DNA of 54,451 nt from Saccoglossus kowalevskii (GCF_000003605.2 NW_003155736.1:360295-414745); one strand, 5' to 3'; positions 38,001-46,106 are shown, numbered from the stretch's first letter. Made by a program: numbers and translations. The notes: generated by a model not told the origin, from the letters alone.

Positions 38001-39596
38001 AATCCTTTATAAATGTATTTCATGTGCATATGTGACTAGTGCGGATGACAGTGGTGGGATTTTCCCCAAATACAGCAATCCAAAATAAATGCTCACAACT
38101 GGGAACAATGCTCGTCCCAGACAAGCATATAGTTGTTGCTCAGAGATGATTTTGTTTTCACATCACTACGGTTATAGAAAAGATGATGTATCAAGATCGT
38201 CTTGTTATCAAGGAGGAACCACAATTATTTGGTCCACAGAGTTTTTAATTATGACATTTTTTTAATATGTCTGTGTACACGATAGCAACCACGTGTCATT
38301 GGCAGTGCTGTATGGCATATGTGAGTTGAAACAAAATAAACAATTCAAACTAATTCAATTTTGTAATTTAATTATAGGGAAAGTAGAGGTACAGTGGCAA
38401 CAGCCTTGAGTGGACTGGTATCAGCAGCGGCGCTTTCAAATGTGAATGCAAGAAAAACACAGCAGCGTCATCGCGAAGAATCCGATCATGACAATGTTGG
38501 AGGAACGCGCAAATTTATCTCTAACATACTGAAAAGGCCAAATTATTCTAATAATATCACTTTGGGTACAAAATCTCCCTCACTGCGACGACAATCTTAT
38601 TTACGGACCGGAAAAAAGACACTGCAGAGGCAGAATACACCAGTGAATGGCTGTTCAATAAAAGACGGATACCTTGAGGGGACAAACGAAGCTAATCACG
38701 AGTTAATCAATACCTCCATGCAAGACAGGAACACTGATGGGGAATACTTGAATCAAATATTTGTAGCAATTCATGACGAGAGTGTTACTGATGATGAATG
38801 CAGCTCTAGTAGAGACACTCCGCGTATTTACGAAGAAGAGTTCAGTGAGGGGATTTCGGAAAGTAGCAATGAGTTGGAGGAGCCTGACACGCTCGTGTGT
38901 AATGATATAAACCAGGTGTCAGAATCACTATTATATACAATTGATGAAACATCAAAGGAATCTGATGAATACTCTTTGCATCAAAGCTCCAGCGTCTCGG
39001 AAGATTCATCAGTTGAGCTACCAGAGGTTCAGCCTTACAGAGGAAGGTCCAAGGAAAGTCTTCACTCACTCCATAACCAACATGTCATCTGTGAAATTGA
39101 CGGCACCGAATACTCAGACAATGTCGATATTAGCGAACTAAATGACTGCAATTCTACAGATCTAAGTCAAGTCGCCATGCAAGTTCCACGTGGTTCTTTA
39201 TTCTCTAAATCTTTCTCCACTAGCCTTGAAGGAGTTAGTCGTTTCTCGGATTCGGACAAAGAAACCGTAGTTGTAAATCATCGAAACGGGGACTTGCCAC
39301 ACCAGACCTCACAGAACCTGGATGATTATGACTTGGAAGACGGTGGATATCACCGGGCACCCGAGTCATTACAATCCACGTCCATAGTCTCAAGTTTTGA
39401 CGGTTCGGATGATATGTTGAAAAATGAAGAGCATGGGGTCTCAGAACAACCAAACCACCTCACTCGTCAACGGACTACTCCAAGCACTTCAGAATTGGAT
39501 ACGATCAATGAAGGTGAAATAACAAGGCATGATAAACGTAGAAATGGTACAATTTACTCAAATAAAGAATGTACTATTTGTGAAGAAACAGTTTGA
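14049..39596 (+). CDS. Multidomain type I membrane receptor: Reeler-CUB3-CTLD-CUB-CTLD-CUB3-EGF-TM-long tail (5' partial)
   Basis: This is the whole gene span; the exons are listed separately. Joining 17 exons gives one open frame of about 1,896 residues ending in TGA at 39594-39596. Order by residue: Reeler 2-120, CUB1 122-242, CUB2 246-367, CUB3 368-492, CTLD1 493-645, CUB4 659-774, CTLD2 778-936, CUB5 939-1061, CUB6 1062-1176, CUB7 1178-1304, EGF 1306-1342, transmembrane helix 1360-1380, cytoplasmic tail 1381-1896. Most introns are phase 1, the usual class for shuffled extracellular modules. CUB, lectin and EGF modules bind proteins or glycans, so a surface recognition or adhesion role is inferred; no ligand can be named. 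The signal peptide and the start of the Reeler domain are not found, so the 5' end is missing. Alternatively this could be two genes joined by me, but the phase agreement argues against that. Confidence 0.85.
14679..14913 (+). CDS. Exon 2: Reeler domain core
   Basis: The acceptor is a long pyrimidine run ending TTGTAG at 14678; the donor is GTATGT at 14914. The translation includes FQRFYITSVLARNGQFGGNF, then a cysteine (IENCG), then VVSHTQ, SLYWQIES and GIGCVEFR. This matches the Reeler pattern: F-x-GF-hydrophobic strand, G-x-F, C, V-T/S-H, W-x-A/P and G-x-G-C-V-x-F-R. Phase is 1 in and 2 out. Reeler domains are found in reelin, F-spondin and ferric-chelate-reductase-like proteins; here the domain would be the N-terminal module of the receptor. 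Confidence 0.75.
15380..15424 (+). mobile_element. Fragment of MITE family B
   Basis: GTCGTCGCCCTGTGCCGTG followed by TTCGATAGGGGACTCAT matches the left part of the copy at 885. It lies inside the intron between exons 2 and 3 and explains part of the 134-codon minus open frame at 15258-15662. Confidence 0.4.
16004..16083 (+). CDS. Exon 3: end of Reeler domain
   Basis: Acceptor TTTCCGCAG at 15995-16003, donor GTGAGT at 16084, phase 2 in and 1 out. It completes the FRS codon and reads SALVQSSHGEWFETSTSFC, the closing strand and final cysteine region of the Reeler fold. The 1.1-kb intron before it (14914-16003) carries a fragment of the TTAA-type inverted-repeat family around 15380-15424. Confidence 0.75.
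16795..16928 (+). CDS. Exon 4: CUB1, first half
   Basis: Acceptor CAACAG at 16794, donor GTAAGC at 16929, phase 1 in and 0 out. It starts with the first CUB cysteine (GCIEYRTD) followed by GGQITSPNYPYQYPDG and the second cysteine (VVC), a textbook CUB opening. Confidence 0.9.
18739..18976 (+). CDS. Exon 5: CUB1, second half
   Basis: Acceptor CTCATAG at 18738, donor GTGAGT at 18977, phase 0 in and 1 out. It contains cysteines 3 and 4 (ERQCSYDSVSVY and EIICGEY) and the closing GRGYTAKYY strand of the CUB fold. CUB1 is the only CUB interrupted by an intron. The 1.8-kb intron before it shows no clear element; open frames around 17010-17250 lack splice or homology support. Confidence 0.9.
19295..19444. 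mobile_element. MITE family A, copy 1
   Basis: GAGTCGTCACCTGCACATGC at the left and, inverted, GCGTGCGCAGGTGACGA...TTTTAA at the right. The interior shares CAGATGGCCATAGCGTGTCA and TACAAACAAACGTCTACCCA with the other copies. The left TTAA has decayed. Confidence 0.8.
20311..20360. repeat. Short direct repeat
   Basis: CCATGTAATATCCA occurs twice about 30 bp apart, in the intron before exon 6. Confidence 0.5.
20585..21494 (+). CDS. Exon 6: CUB2 + CUB3 + first half of CTLD1
   Basis: Acceptor TTACAG at 20584, donor GTAAAG at 21495, phase 1 in and 2 out. One 910-nt exon encodes CUB2 (residues 246-367; four cysteines, in CNLTM, LQCH, GECN and FFCG), CUB3 (368-492; CVNQ, QDCF, SSCR, LCGN, with SSPNYPENYPNS) and the start of a C-type lectin domain (PCPLDWLNFRDNCY, then TWQEASGACL, then GTHLASIHS). 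Several N-x-S/T sequons are visible (NLT, NET, NQT, NGT, NST, NNT). CUB2 and CUB3 abut without a linker. Confidence 0.95.
23637..23734 (+). CDS. Exon 7: CTLD1, middle
   Basis: Acceptor GCCTTTAG at 23636, donor GTATGT at 23735, phase 2 in and 1 out. It reads AAFWIGGHDI and YVWQDHSNFDFT, the WIGL-like core strand of the lectin fold. It lies in a larger open frame from 23509, but the splice sites and phases fix these limits. Confidence 0.9.
23890..23957. repeat. (TTAA)n microsatellite
   Basis: About 17 tandem copies of TTAA/ATTA, ending next to MITE copy 2, whose own target site is TTAA. Confidence 0.95.
23973..24129. mobile_element. MITE family A, copy 2, with TTAA target-site duplication
   Basis: 157 bp from AGCGGGGTAGTCGTCACATG to the inverted end ACAACCCTCCCGCT, flanked on both sides by TTAA (23969-23972 and 24130-24133). 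This copy defines the ends and the target site of the family. No coding sequence. Confidence 0.85.
25967..25992. repeat. (ATG)n microsatellite
   Basis: About eight tandem ATG/TGA trinucleotides within an intron. Confidence 0.9.
26392..26592 (+). CDS. Exon 8: CTLD1, C-terminal half with ligand-site motifs
   Basis: Acceptor TATCCAAG at 26391, donor GTATGT at 26593, phase 1 in and out. It reads DWFPGW, then GRQPTDDGLSGEDCIEL, then RLYWNDRDC and GYICK. The WND motif and both cysteines of the long-loop region are present. The usual EPN or QPD tripeptide is QPT here, so calcium-dependent sugar binding is possible but not assured. The 2.7-kb intron before it holds the TTAA microsatellite, a MITE copy and an ATG repeat. 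Confidence 0.9.
27317..27598. other. Assembly gap (282 N)
   Basis: Run of N in the intron before CUB4. Open frames spanning it are artefacts. Confidence 0.99.
27599..27667 (-). mobile_element. MITE family B, end fragment next to gap
   Basis: Inverted relative to the copy at 885: TATGAGTCCCATATCGAAC, then GACGACTGCCGCCCTTTAA at the outer end. The other end would lie in or beyond the gap. Confidence 0.6.
27812..28198 (+). CDS. Exon 9: CUB4
   Basis: Acceptor GTCTTGCAG at 27811, donor GTGAGT at 28199, phase 1 in and out: a symmetric single-domain exon. After a short linker (STVAPPREV) it encodes a complete CUB with NCDQ, MDCD, CQCEYDY and TVCG cysteines; the CQC gives one cysteine more than usual. 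The FHTDHS near the end matches the acidic turn of calcium-binding CUB domains. An assembly gap lies 213 bp upstream, in the intron. Confidence 0.95.
28344..28497. mobile_element. Inverted-repeat element (MITE-like) with ~41-bp arms
   Basis: 28344-28386 and 28457-28497 are imperfect reverse complements sharing GGTTATTAC, GGATACCTCAAA and TATGCAC. The 70-bp centre is GC-rich (GCGCGCGGGAG...GACGCGCGGCG) and could extend a hairpin. It lies in the intron between CUB4 and CTLD2. Confidence 0.7.
29530..29817 (+). CDS. Exon 10: CTLD2, N-terminal half
   Basis: Acceptor TCTCTCTAG at 29529, donor GTAACA at 29818, phase 1 in and out. It reads PEYCDNDRWIFYNGICY, SWTVASSVC, NASLASITAQDQ, VYWLSGSD and GRWTWHDGQPF. 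Unlike CTLD1, whose N-terminal half is split over two exons, this half is in one exon. Confidence 0.92.
30099..30293 (+). CDS. Exon 11: CTLD2, C-terminal half
   Basis: Acceptor CCATTTCAG at 30098, donor GTGAGT at 30294, phase 1 in and out. It reads WYPGFGDDD, NRQPSNTSNHDCLSL, DRMYWRDELC and AKYICQKK. The two ligand-site motifs are altered to QPS and WRD, so this lectin domain is less likely than CTLD1 to bind sugar through calcium. A minus-strand open frame over the same bases (30009-30290) is a shadow. Confidence 0.92.
30854..31570 (+). CDS. Exon 12: CUB5 + CUB6
   Basis: Acceptor TTGATTTCAG at 30853, donor GTAACA at 31571, phase 1 in and out. The 717-nt exon encodes CUB5 (939-1061) and CUB6 (1062-1176) back to back. 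CUB5 keeps the fold signature (SSPNFPHKYDNN, ECLYDFLSL, RLCGN, FHTDHS), but cysteines 1 and 2 are both missing. CUB6 has all four (CLNR, LDCR, ADCND, RYCGD). The open frame continues upstream to 30730, but the strong acceptor fixes the start. Confidence 0.93.
32018..32401 (+). CDS. Exon 13: CUB7 (divergent)
   Basis: Acceptor CCTTCACAG at 32017, donor GTAAGA at 32402, phase 1 in and out. It reads SGVISSLNYPNPYPINTN, then GCLMTGSAHC, then IMCGDEC and a closing EGFQARYRV. Cysteines 1 and 2 of the CUB fold are absent, as in CUB5, but two extra cysteines appear (GCL and DEC) that could form a new pair. Confidence 0.9.
32607..32702 (+). CDS. Exon 14: EGF-like module, first five cysteines
   Basis: Acceptor TCATGTAG at 32606, donor GTGAGC at 32703, phase 1 in and out. 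It reads DTCAEAYCSQHGRC and then YSCSCDSGFKG. The sixth cysteine (LFC) comes from the next exon, giving a complete EGF six-cysteine pattern just before the membrane. Confidence 0.92.
33241..33423 (+). CDS. Exon 15: end of EGF, transmembrane helix, stop-transfer
   Basis: Acceptor TGCCTTGAAG at 33240 after a T-rich tract, donor GTAAGG at 33424, phase 1 in and out. It gives the last EGF cysteine (GLFCEN), a short stalk, a hydrophobic segment FWIGIIVILVFLLLG at about 1360-1380 and a basic stop-transfer sequence (RKKIGKHLKNKRE). This fixes a type I orientation. Confidence 0.93.
34938..35217 (+). CDS. Exon 16: juxtamembrane cytoplasmic tail
   Basis: Acceptor CATCACAG at 34937, donor GTAAGT at 35218, phase 1 in and 2 out. 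It reads polar sequence with a hydrophobic patch (NEIILEEIVGVG) and an acidic stretch beginning YDIEEEDEEEQ. No domain is recognised. If the following intron is retained, translation stops one codon later (RYL then TAA). The 1.5-kb intron before it contains only short unsupported open frames. Confidence 0.85.
35278..35292. repeat. (CA)n short microsatellite
   Basis: About seven CA dinucleotides, 60 bp after exon 16. Confidence 0.85.
38378..39596 (+). CDS. Exon 17 (terminal): long cytoplasmic tail
   Basis: Acceptor AATTATAG at 38377, phase 2 in, completing a leucine codon; stop TGA at 39594-39596. It encodes 405 residues rich in S, E, D, N and T with no cysteine-rich or catalytic domain, probably largely disordered. 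Tyrosines sit in acidic or hydroxyl-rich contexts: DGYLEG, GEYLNQ, PRIYEEE, LLYTID, DEYSLH, TEYSDN, DDYDLEDGGYH, GTIYSN. YLNQ fits the pYxN Grb2-type SH2 consensus. The C-terminus is CEETV, compatible with a class III PDZ ligand. Signalling by tyrosine phosphorylation is inferred, not shown. The 3.2-kb intron before it shows no gene. Confidence 0.9.
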
Positions 39597-41472
39597 AATT
39601 GCCTGTGTTATGTGTACTTAGTCCTTATTTGGTGTTCCTCTGTGTTCCAAATACTATAACACAATCCGGAATGTATTTCCATATGGTTACATCATACATT
39701 CGTTGGAAAAAATCAGTAACGCTTTTACAACCATTTTCAAATTTCATCATCTCCCTTATAAAACACACATATTCAAAAATCTTGCATTGATATTTTTACG
39801 GACACTATCATTATTGAATACGTGTATACAGAGTGCCTTGATTTGTAATCTTGTTTGTAGTTTTCTTCACTGTAAATATTTTCTTTACCTCTGTTCTGCT
39901 GGTCAGAGTTTCATTTTTTTAATAATATTAGCATTTTGTGGGCTGATTTTTAAGCTCAAAGCAAAACTGGTGGATGGCTGTCGTGAAAGGACGTTCCAGA
40001 ATTTCCGTGGTTATATACCGTATCGTATAATGCTATGGTATAACGATGATCGAAGGAAATCGACAAACTCAGAATAGAGTATCCGCTATATACTCCGTTA
40101 TTCAAAACGGCGCGCGATTCGATCGAGTAGCCGAAACTCCCCAGTTCACGACAGCCGTCACTTGACGGTACGAGACTTAACCAATCGTGGTTTATATGTC
40201 GTAACCATCACGTGACAAAGATTTAACATCTCGTGCAGTACCAATACACCCCAACCTCATTAATGCATCTCATGTGAATACTTAATAGCAGTGATTCGCC
40301 AAGTGGTTGGGGTCGTGTTAACATCACATTTTTAACGTATGCATATATTTAAACCAACGTAACACATATCACGTGTTACATTAATTAGATATTCATTCTG
40401 AATTAAAATAATTAAAGAGTCTTCAATTATTTAATAACTTTTTTTTACATTCTTCAACAGAACGGTAAATCTTGTTTGAATTGTATTATATATTAAACTT
40501 GTTTTCTTTTTCAATTACTCATTGTGCTAAATATCCAATGCAACTGAAAACATACAAGACGGGCGTATACATACTTATTTTATGCAATTACGATCTTAGA
40601 AATTTCTCAGAACTATCTCGCGAGATTTTTTTTGCGAGATGCGTATGACGATTATAGTCTCCCTCAGTAACTCAATCTACTAACGAGTGTGTACATCGAA
40701 ATGGAAATGACAGTAACAGCTCAGAGGTTTCCGGGTGCCTGCATAATCGATTACGAGCGCTGCAGAAATTATTCTTATGATAAAATATGACGGCTTCAGG
40801 GTATAATGAAATGGGTTCCATGACGAGACACTAATTATATCTCTTTGTGTCATCTCAAAATTACTACAAAAATTGAGTACTTTTATACGAACTTTAATAA
40901 AGATATATGTACATGTTGTTAGAATCGAGAATAATTCTCTCTGCCTTAGGATCGTATCTATTCACCACGAGCGGCTGGCATACATGCAGAGTGTTGCTTA
41001 TATTGCAGTTATTAAGAACTTGGGGTTACACAAAATTCTATTTACGATGTAATTATGATTTTATTTTTTGTATATACAGAGAACGTCAATATTTTGCCAG
41101 AATTCTGTAGCTCATATTATATTTTCTGCATCGGATTATCACTCGACCTAGAGTTTCAGTTTAGACGTATTTTTAATATTTCAATCGATTTGACACCGAA
41201 GACAGCCATGTAGAAACAAATGTATCGCACTACTGGGTATCACGAAACTCGGTTACTTGGGTTACAGCAAGGCTTAAGTGCATTTTTAATTAGAGATATT
41301 TGTGGAACAGATAGTGTACACAAAGAACATAATAGAAAATCGCAGACGTCTGTGACATATTTTGATATCTATTCGGTATATGCACCTTTTCACCTATGTA
41401 GGTATACACCTATGTGACGTCAACATATGCTGCCCCGGTTTTTATTTGTCTAATGCATAAATGGGAGTATAC
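39597..41472. other. 3' untranslated region and intergenic DNA
   Basis: No gene seen. It includes a 12-bp inverted pair GGCTGTCGTGAA (near 39976) and TTCACGACAGCC (near 40145), which may be the ends of a small element. Open frames here are AT-rich and unsupported. Confidence 0.5.
40897..40902 (+). terminator. Candidate polyadenylation signal of the receptor gene
   Basis: AATAAA 1.3 kb after the stop codon, the first perfect hexamer I noticed in the downstream sequence, in an AT-rich context. The stretch from 39597 to here would be 3' untranslated region; its open frames (for example 39703-40077) have no other support. Confidence 0.4.
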
Positions 41473-42079
41473 AATGTCCTTACTTAGTAAGCAAATAACA
41501 CCGAATAAACGGCAAGGTAAAGACTATGTCTAATTATAGTAAATACGTACTGCGTGCGTGACTCGAACCGGCGCTCGCGTACGGCACCTAATCGCCTAGC
41601 TTCACGCCACTACACGTCTTCCCCTCGGCCACCGGGCATCCCCAAAAAAGGATGCTTAATAACCGAGCTTATTACGTGCAGAGAACGTGAAACCCGTCCA
41701 CGCGATACGCGCCACACAGCATGGCCAGAATGCGGCAAAGGCCTTCAGATCTGGCTGTAGTAGGATGGTGAAAGTAATGGTACAGCATTTTAACAGTGAA
41801 TAAGTACTGAGAAATAATTTTTAAACTCATAGTTGCTGTCGACATAGGAAGTAAAGTAAGCAAATAACACCGAATAAACGGCAAGGTAAAGACTATGTCT
41901 AATTATAGTAAATACGTACTGCGTGCGTGACTCGAACCGGCGCTCGCGTACGGCACCTAATCGCCTAGCTTCACGCCACTACACGTCTTCCCCTCGGCCA
42001 CCGGGCATCCCCAAAAAAGGATGCTTAATAACCGAGCTTATTACGTGCAGAGAACGTGAAACCCGTCCACGCGATACGC

Positions 42080-42519
42080 NNNNNNNNNNNNNNNNNNNNN
42101 NNNNNNNNNNNNNNNNNNNNNNNNNNNNNNNNNNNNNNNNNNNNNNNNNNNNNNNNNNNNNNNNNNNNNNNNNNNNNNNNNNNNNNNNNNNNNNNNNNNN
42201 NNNNNNNNNNNNNNNNNNNNNNNNNNNNNNNNNNNNNNNNNNNNNNNNNNNNNNNNNNNNNNNNNNNNNNNNNNNNNNNNNNNNNNNNNNNNNNNNNNNN
42301 NNNNNNNNNNNNNNNNNNNNNNNNNNNNNNNNNNNNNNNNNNNNNNNNNNNNNNNNNNNNNNNNNNNNNNNNNNNNNNNNNNNNNNNNNNNNNNNNNNNN
42401 NNNNNNNNNNNNNNNNNNNNNNNNNNNNNNNNNNNNNNNNNNNNNNNNNNNNNNNNNNNNNNNNNNNNNNNNNNNNNNNNNNNNNNNNNNNNNNNNNNNN
42501 NNNNNNNNNNNNNNNNNNN
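42080..42519. other. Assembly gap (440 N)
   Basis: Run of N exactly between the two inverted arms of the 369-bp array. Confidence 0.99.
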
Positions 42520-42559
42520 TAAGCTCGGTTATTAAGCATCCTTTTTTGGGGATGCCCGG

Positions 42560-42631
42560 TGGCCGAGGGGAAGACGTGTAGTGGCGTGAAGCTAGGCGAT
42601 TAGGTGCCGTACGCGAGCGCCGGTTCGAGTC
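42560..42631 (+). promoter_or_regulatory. tRNA-like internal pol III promoter in unit R1 (repeated in R2, L1, L2)
   Basis: A box TGGCCGAGGGG (42560-42570) and B box GGTTCGAGTC (42622-42631), 51 bp apart. The same pair is at 42929-42939/42991-43000 (+) and, reversed, at 41621-41631/41560-41569 and 41990-42000/41929-41938 (-). The T stem pairs poorly, so this is tRNA-derived rather than a working tRNA gene. Confidence 0.55.
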
Positions 42632-44067
42632 ACGCACGCAGTACGTATTTACTATAATTAGACATAGTCTTTACCTTGCCGTTTATTCGGTGTTATTTGC
42701 TTACTTTACTTCCTATGTCGACAGCAACTATGAGTTTAAAAATTATTTCTCAGTACTTATTCACTGTTAAAATGCTGTACCATTACTTTCACCATCCTAC
42801 TACAGCCAGATCTGAAGGCCTTTGCCGCATTCTGGCCATGCTGTGTGGCGCGTATCGCGTGGACGGGTTTCACGTTCTCTGCACGTAATAAGCTCGGTTA
42901 TTAAGCATCCTTTTTTGGGGATGCCCGGTGGCCGAGGGGAAGACGTGTAGTGGCGTGAAGCTAGGCGATTAGGTGCCGTACGCGAGCGCCGGTTCGAGTC
43001 ACGCACGCAGTACGTATTTACTATAATTAGACATAGTCTTTACCTTGCCGTTTATTCGGTGTTATTTGCTTACTTTACTTCCTATGTCGACAGCAACTAT
43101 GAGTTTAATGTCCTTACTTAGTTACTCTGTTAGTGACATCAGCACAGAACGAGACATCAATCTCGATACAAACGTTCAGAATTCGCACGATTAGCATAAT
43201 TGCTAGATATTTTGATAACAATAATCGCACTAATTTTATGTCTTGTATGTCAATATGTATTTCTCAATTTACATTGCAGACGAAGTTATTCATTGATTTA
43301 TTTACAGACCGTGTGAATTCTTTTCATATATTCTGTGAAAGAATATTTATGTTTGAATTTTATAAATGAAATAAAGTTTTGTATTTTTCCTATAACGCGT
43401 GACGCGATTTTTTGCAGGCATAATGTGCTATTCAGTTTTGACTAGTATTGACTAGAAAAGATAAACCTCGTTTTCAGTCCATCCATAGTTATGATTTTCT
43501 GCAAATGTAACCATAGCAACGTGTGCATTTCTGTGAAGCTGGGATATTGGATAATAGAACGGCATGATTTGAACTATTGTACCATTAAATAAGTTATGCC
43601 ATTGGGCACTGTACCACCGAAAATAGCAATTTGTTCATCTAGGGCGAGTCGTTTCCTATTCATCATTCGTGGACACGCGCCTCATTCGGATTTTGTATTG
43701 GCACACTCGAAAATATATTTTTCGTAACTTCATTCCTCGAGTAAATCGTGACACAAAACGTGTATTTTTTTCTCATGACAGCTTCTTGAAAATGTATACT
43801 TTTAAATAAAACCCACTCAAGATATGTTCACTGACTCTCATATAAACAAAGATGGCGACTTTGACTGTTGCGCAAAACAACGAGTACAAACTGAGACGTC
43901 ACCATGCTTTAATTAGGTCATTTTTTAGGTGATTGGAAGGTATTAAAAGGGTCACCAGCGGTAATTAGTTCAATTCGCGCCCAGGTCAAACCTCAAACTT
44001 GTAATTTCCATTAGAAGAGCACATTGCACTGTGGGGAAAGTCGATGTTTATCAACACAAATGTCGCA

Positions 44068-44098
44068 CATGCGCAGTGCGACGACCACCACCCTTTAA
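44068..44098 (-). mobile_element. MITE family B, terminal fragment
   Basis: GCGACGACCACCACCCTTTAA matches the right end of the copy at 885-1389. I could not find a clear opposite end. Confidence 0.4.
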
Positions 44099-44460
44099 TT
44101 TGAACAATCCAGATATATTTACAGATTAGTTTGATTTTTTTTTAATTACATATTTTTAACTATTTGGTATAAATAGAAATATTGTCAAAAAGTACATTTC
44201 AAAAAGAACGTACTATCGGATTTCGATACAGCCAATAAAGTACAATGTCTGATTTCATTCAAGCGTATGCATATTGGGATTCAATTAAGTATCAGATTCT
44301 CCAGCTCAAAGGCACGAATCGCACAACGGAAAGGTACCCTCATGGCGAGTCGTTTCTTTAGACAAACTTTCTGAAAGGTACAGTACAGTACGATCAGAAC
44401 ATGTTTTATGTAGTAGTCACTTTATACAAATGTACAGATAAAACGTATTATAATCGTTAC

Positions 44461-44607
44461 AGCGGGGGGAGTCGTCACCTGCGCATGCGTCAGATGGCCA
44501 TAGCGTGTCGTTGTTTACAAACAAGCGTCTACCCATACGCCTTTGTTGTTATCATCGCTTAGGACTCAATTCCCGCGCGTGCGCAGGTGACGACCCTCCC
44601 GTTTTAA
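44461..44607. mobile_element. MITE family A, copy 3
   Basis: AGCGGGGGGAGTCGTCACCT at the left and GCGCAGGTGACGACCCTCCC then GTTTTAA at the right. The terminal repeats are nearly perfect and the interior matches copies 1 and 2. Confidence 0.85.
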
Positions 44608-45361
44608 CATGCAAATGAGCAATACAACGCATGAAGCGGTGTCACAATAGTTGGACGTGTCAATGTTAATTAGCCTTTCAAACAGGAAGCTTGGTAACTA
44701 ATGTGTCTGCTATTTAAGATGTAAAACGTGAAAATAATGTGATCCACATTATTGAAGTTTACAGAATATACATTTGATTTTACATTTGTGGTTTGTTTCC
44801 AGTCTAATTTGTTCCAGGGCACCTCTATCACAAGTTCAGATACCAGAAATTAGCTAATCGAATTATATAATCAGTATGCACGTTTTCATTATTAAACTAA
44901 TTATGTCTGTGTATTCCCCTAAAGCATATATGAACCACATTTCAATAAAATGTGATGAAAATGCAATTAAATTTTAATATTAATACAAATTATGAAAATA
45001 GTAAGGGTAGTCACTTGGTAGGTCTGTCAAATACACACACACACATACAGACACACTAACAGCAAAGACTTCCATTATGTGCTTTGGGAGTCAAAAAGTG
45101 CACAAAAAAAACGCATTATTTTCAAACATTCACTGATATTTTCAGGTCTTTATAACTTTATTTTGTAACTGAAGGCTACATTTTTTTTTACAGAAATTCT
45201 TCACAAATCTGTATTGCTTAGTTATTCCAATTTAAGTCCTATGCAGCATAAAACTGTAAAACTCCCAAATCAGTAAAGTGCTGATCACGCACCAGGTATA
45301 TTAATCTTATATTCCTACTCCACCAGATGGTTGGGTTGATACAGGTTATTTGTCAACTAAA

Positions 45362-45505
45362 CTTTGCATGTAAATAAGTGGCGCAAATACATTGGCAACA
45401 AGTACCGGTAACAAATACAATTGCATATTTATGAGTTTCATATATGTTTGCATGTTAATGAGGGACATAACAAATAATTTGCATGTTAATGAGTGATATA
45501 ACAGG
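45362..45505. repeat. Degenerate direct repeats with TTTGCATGTTAATGAG
   Basis: Two close copies (about 45448 and 45479, followed by GGGACATAAC and TGATATAAC) and a more diverged one near 45364. Period about 31 bp between the last two. Confidence 0.5.
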
Positions 45506-46106
45506 AAAGACATTCTCATCATTTGGAGCACTATATACTTTTAATAAAAAAAAAAAATTAAGACAAAATAAAAATGTTACAGTCCTTAAAAAGAATACAT
45601 CTCATAAATATAACATGTAAATTTATTCATTTACTTGTGTATATAATTATAAGTAAATTACTTGTTGACTGTATGGAATGTATCACTCAATTTTGCAGTA
45701 TAAACATGTATTGGGAAAAAAAAATGTATATGCCATACCAAGGACGGAAACATAGTATAGCACATTATTAACAAGTCATGACGTGACACACATGTAGTTC
45801 AATACGTTAAACAAAACTTAAAGACCTTGAAACAATTATCAATGTGTGTAACATAATGCAAGTGTAAAGTTCTATTTAATCAGTCAAGGTATGACAGAGA
45901 TACAGCTCTAAAATGGAATTTGTTATTGCAAAATGTCAAACATTTTAAATTTGATGATGTGCATCAGGGTCCTATTCTGTACATTATGTCCCATGTATGG
46001 CCGAGTTTTCGAATTGGCAGAAATGCTTACTTTACCGGTATATGAATTATTAGTATGAAAATTGTTGTCATTTGGTCAAATGAACATGTGCACATATGTA
46101 TCTTAA

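Larger units (their letters stand above)
41473..43121. mobile_element. Inverted array of 369-bp tRNA-like repeat units flanked by a 15-bp direct repeat
   Basis: Units lie at 41488-41856 and 41857-42079 (reverse) and 42520-42888 and 42889-43106 (forward), with a gap between. The period is 369 bp in both arms and the units are nearly identical. AATGTCCTTACTTAG occurs at both outer edges (41473-41487 and 43107-43121), as expected for a target-site duplication. Each unit carries a tRNA-like A box and B box, so a tRNA-derived SINE-like or satellite-like element is likely. The apparent proteins in it (MRDSNRRSRTAPN type) are shadows of the repeat. Confidence 0.8.

Noticed and set aside
39703-40077. 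124-codon plus-strand open frame after the receptor stop
   Set aside because: Hydrophobic, AT-driven composition within the expected 3' untranslated region; no homology recognised.
42551-42640. Functional tRNA gene
   Set aside because: A and B boxes are good, but the T stem has mismatches and no 7-bp acceptor stem closes; a tRNA-derived repeat fits better.
41554-43006. Four near-identical open frames of 65-70 codons (MRDSNRRSRTAPN type) and long ones crossing the N run
   Set aside because: They are readings of the 369-bp tRNA-like repeat in both orientations; the frame passes through the B box and the gap. No evidence of a protein.
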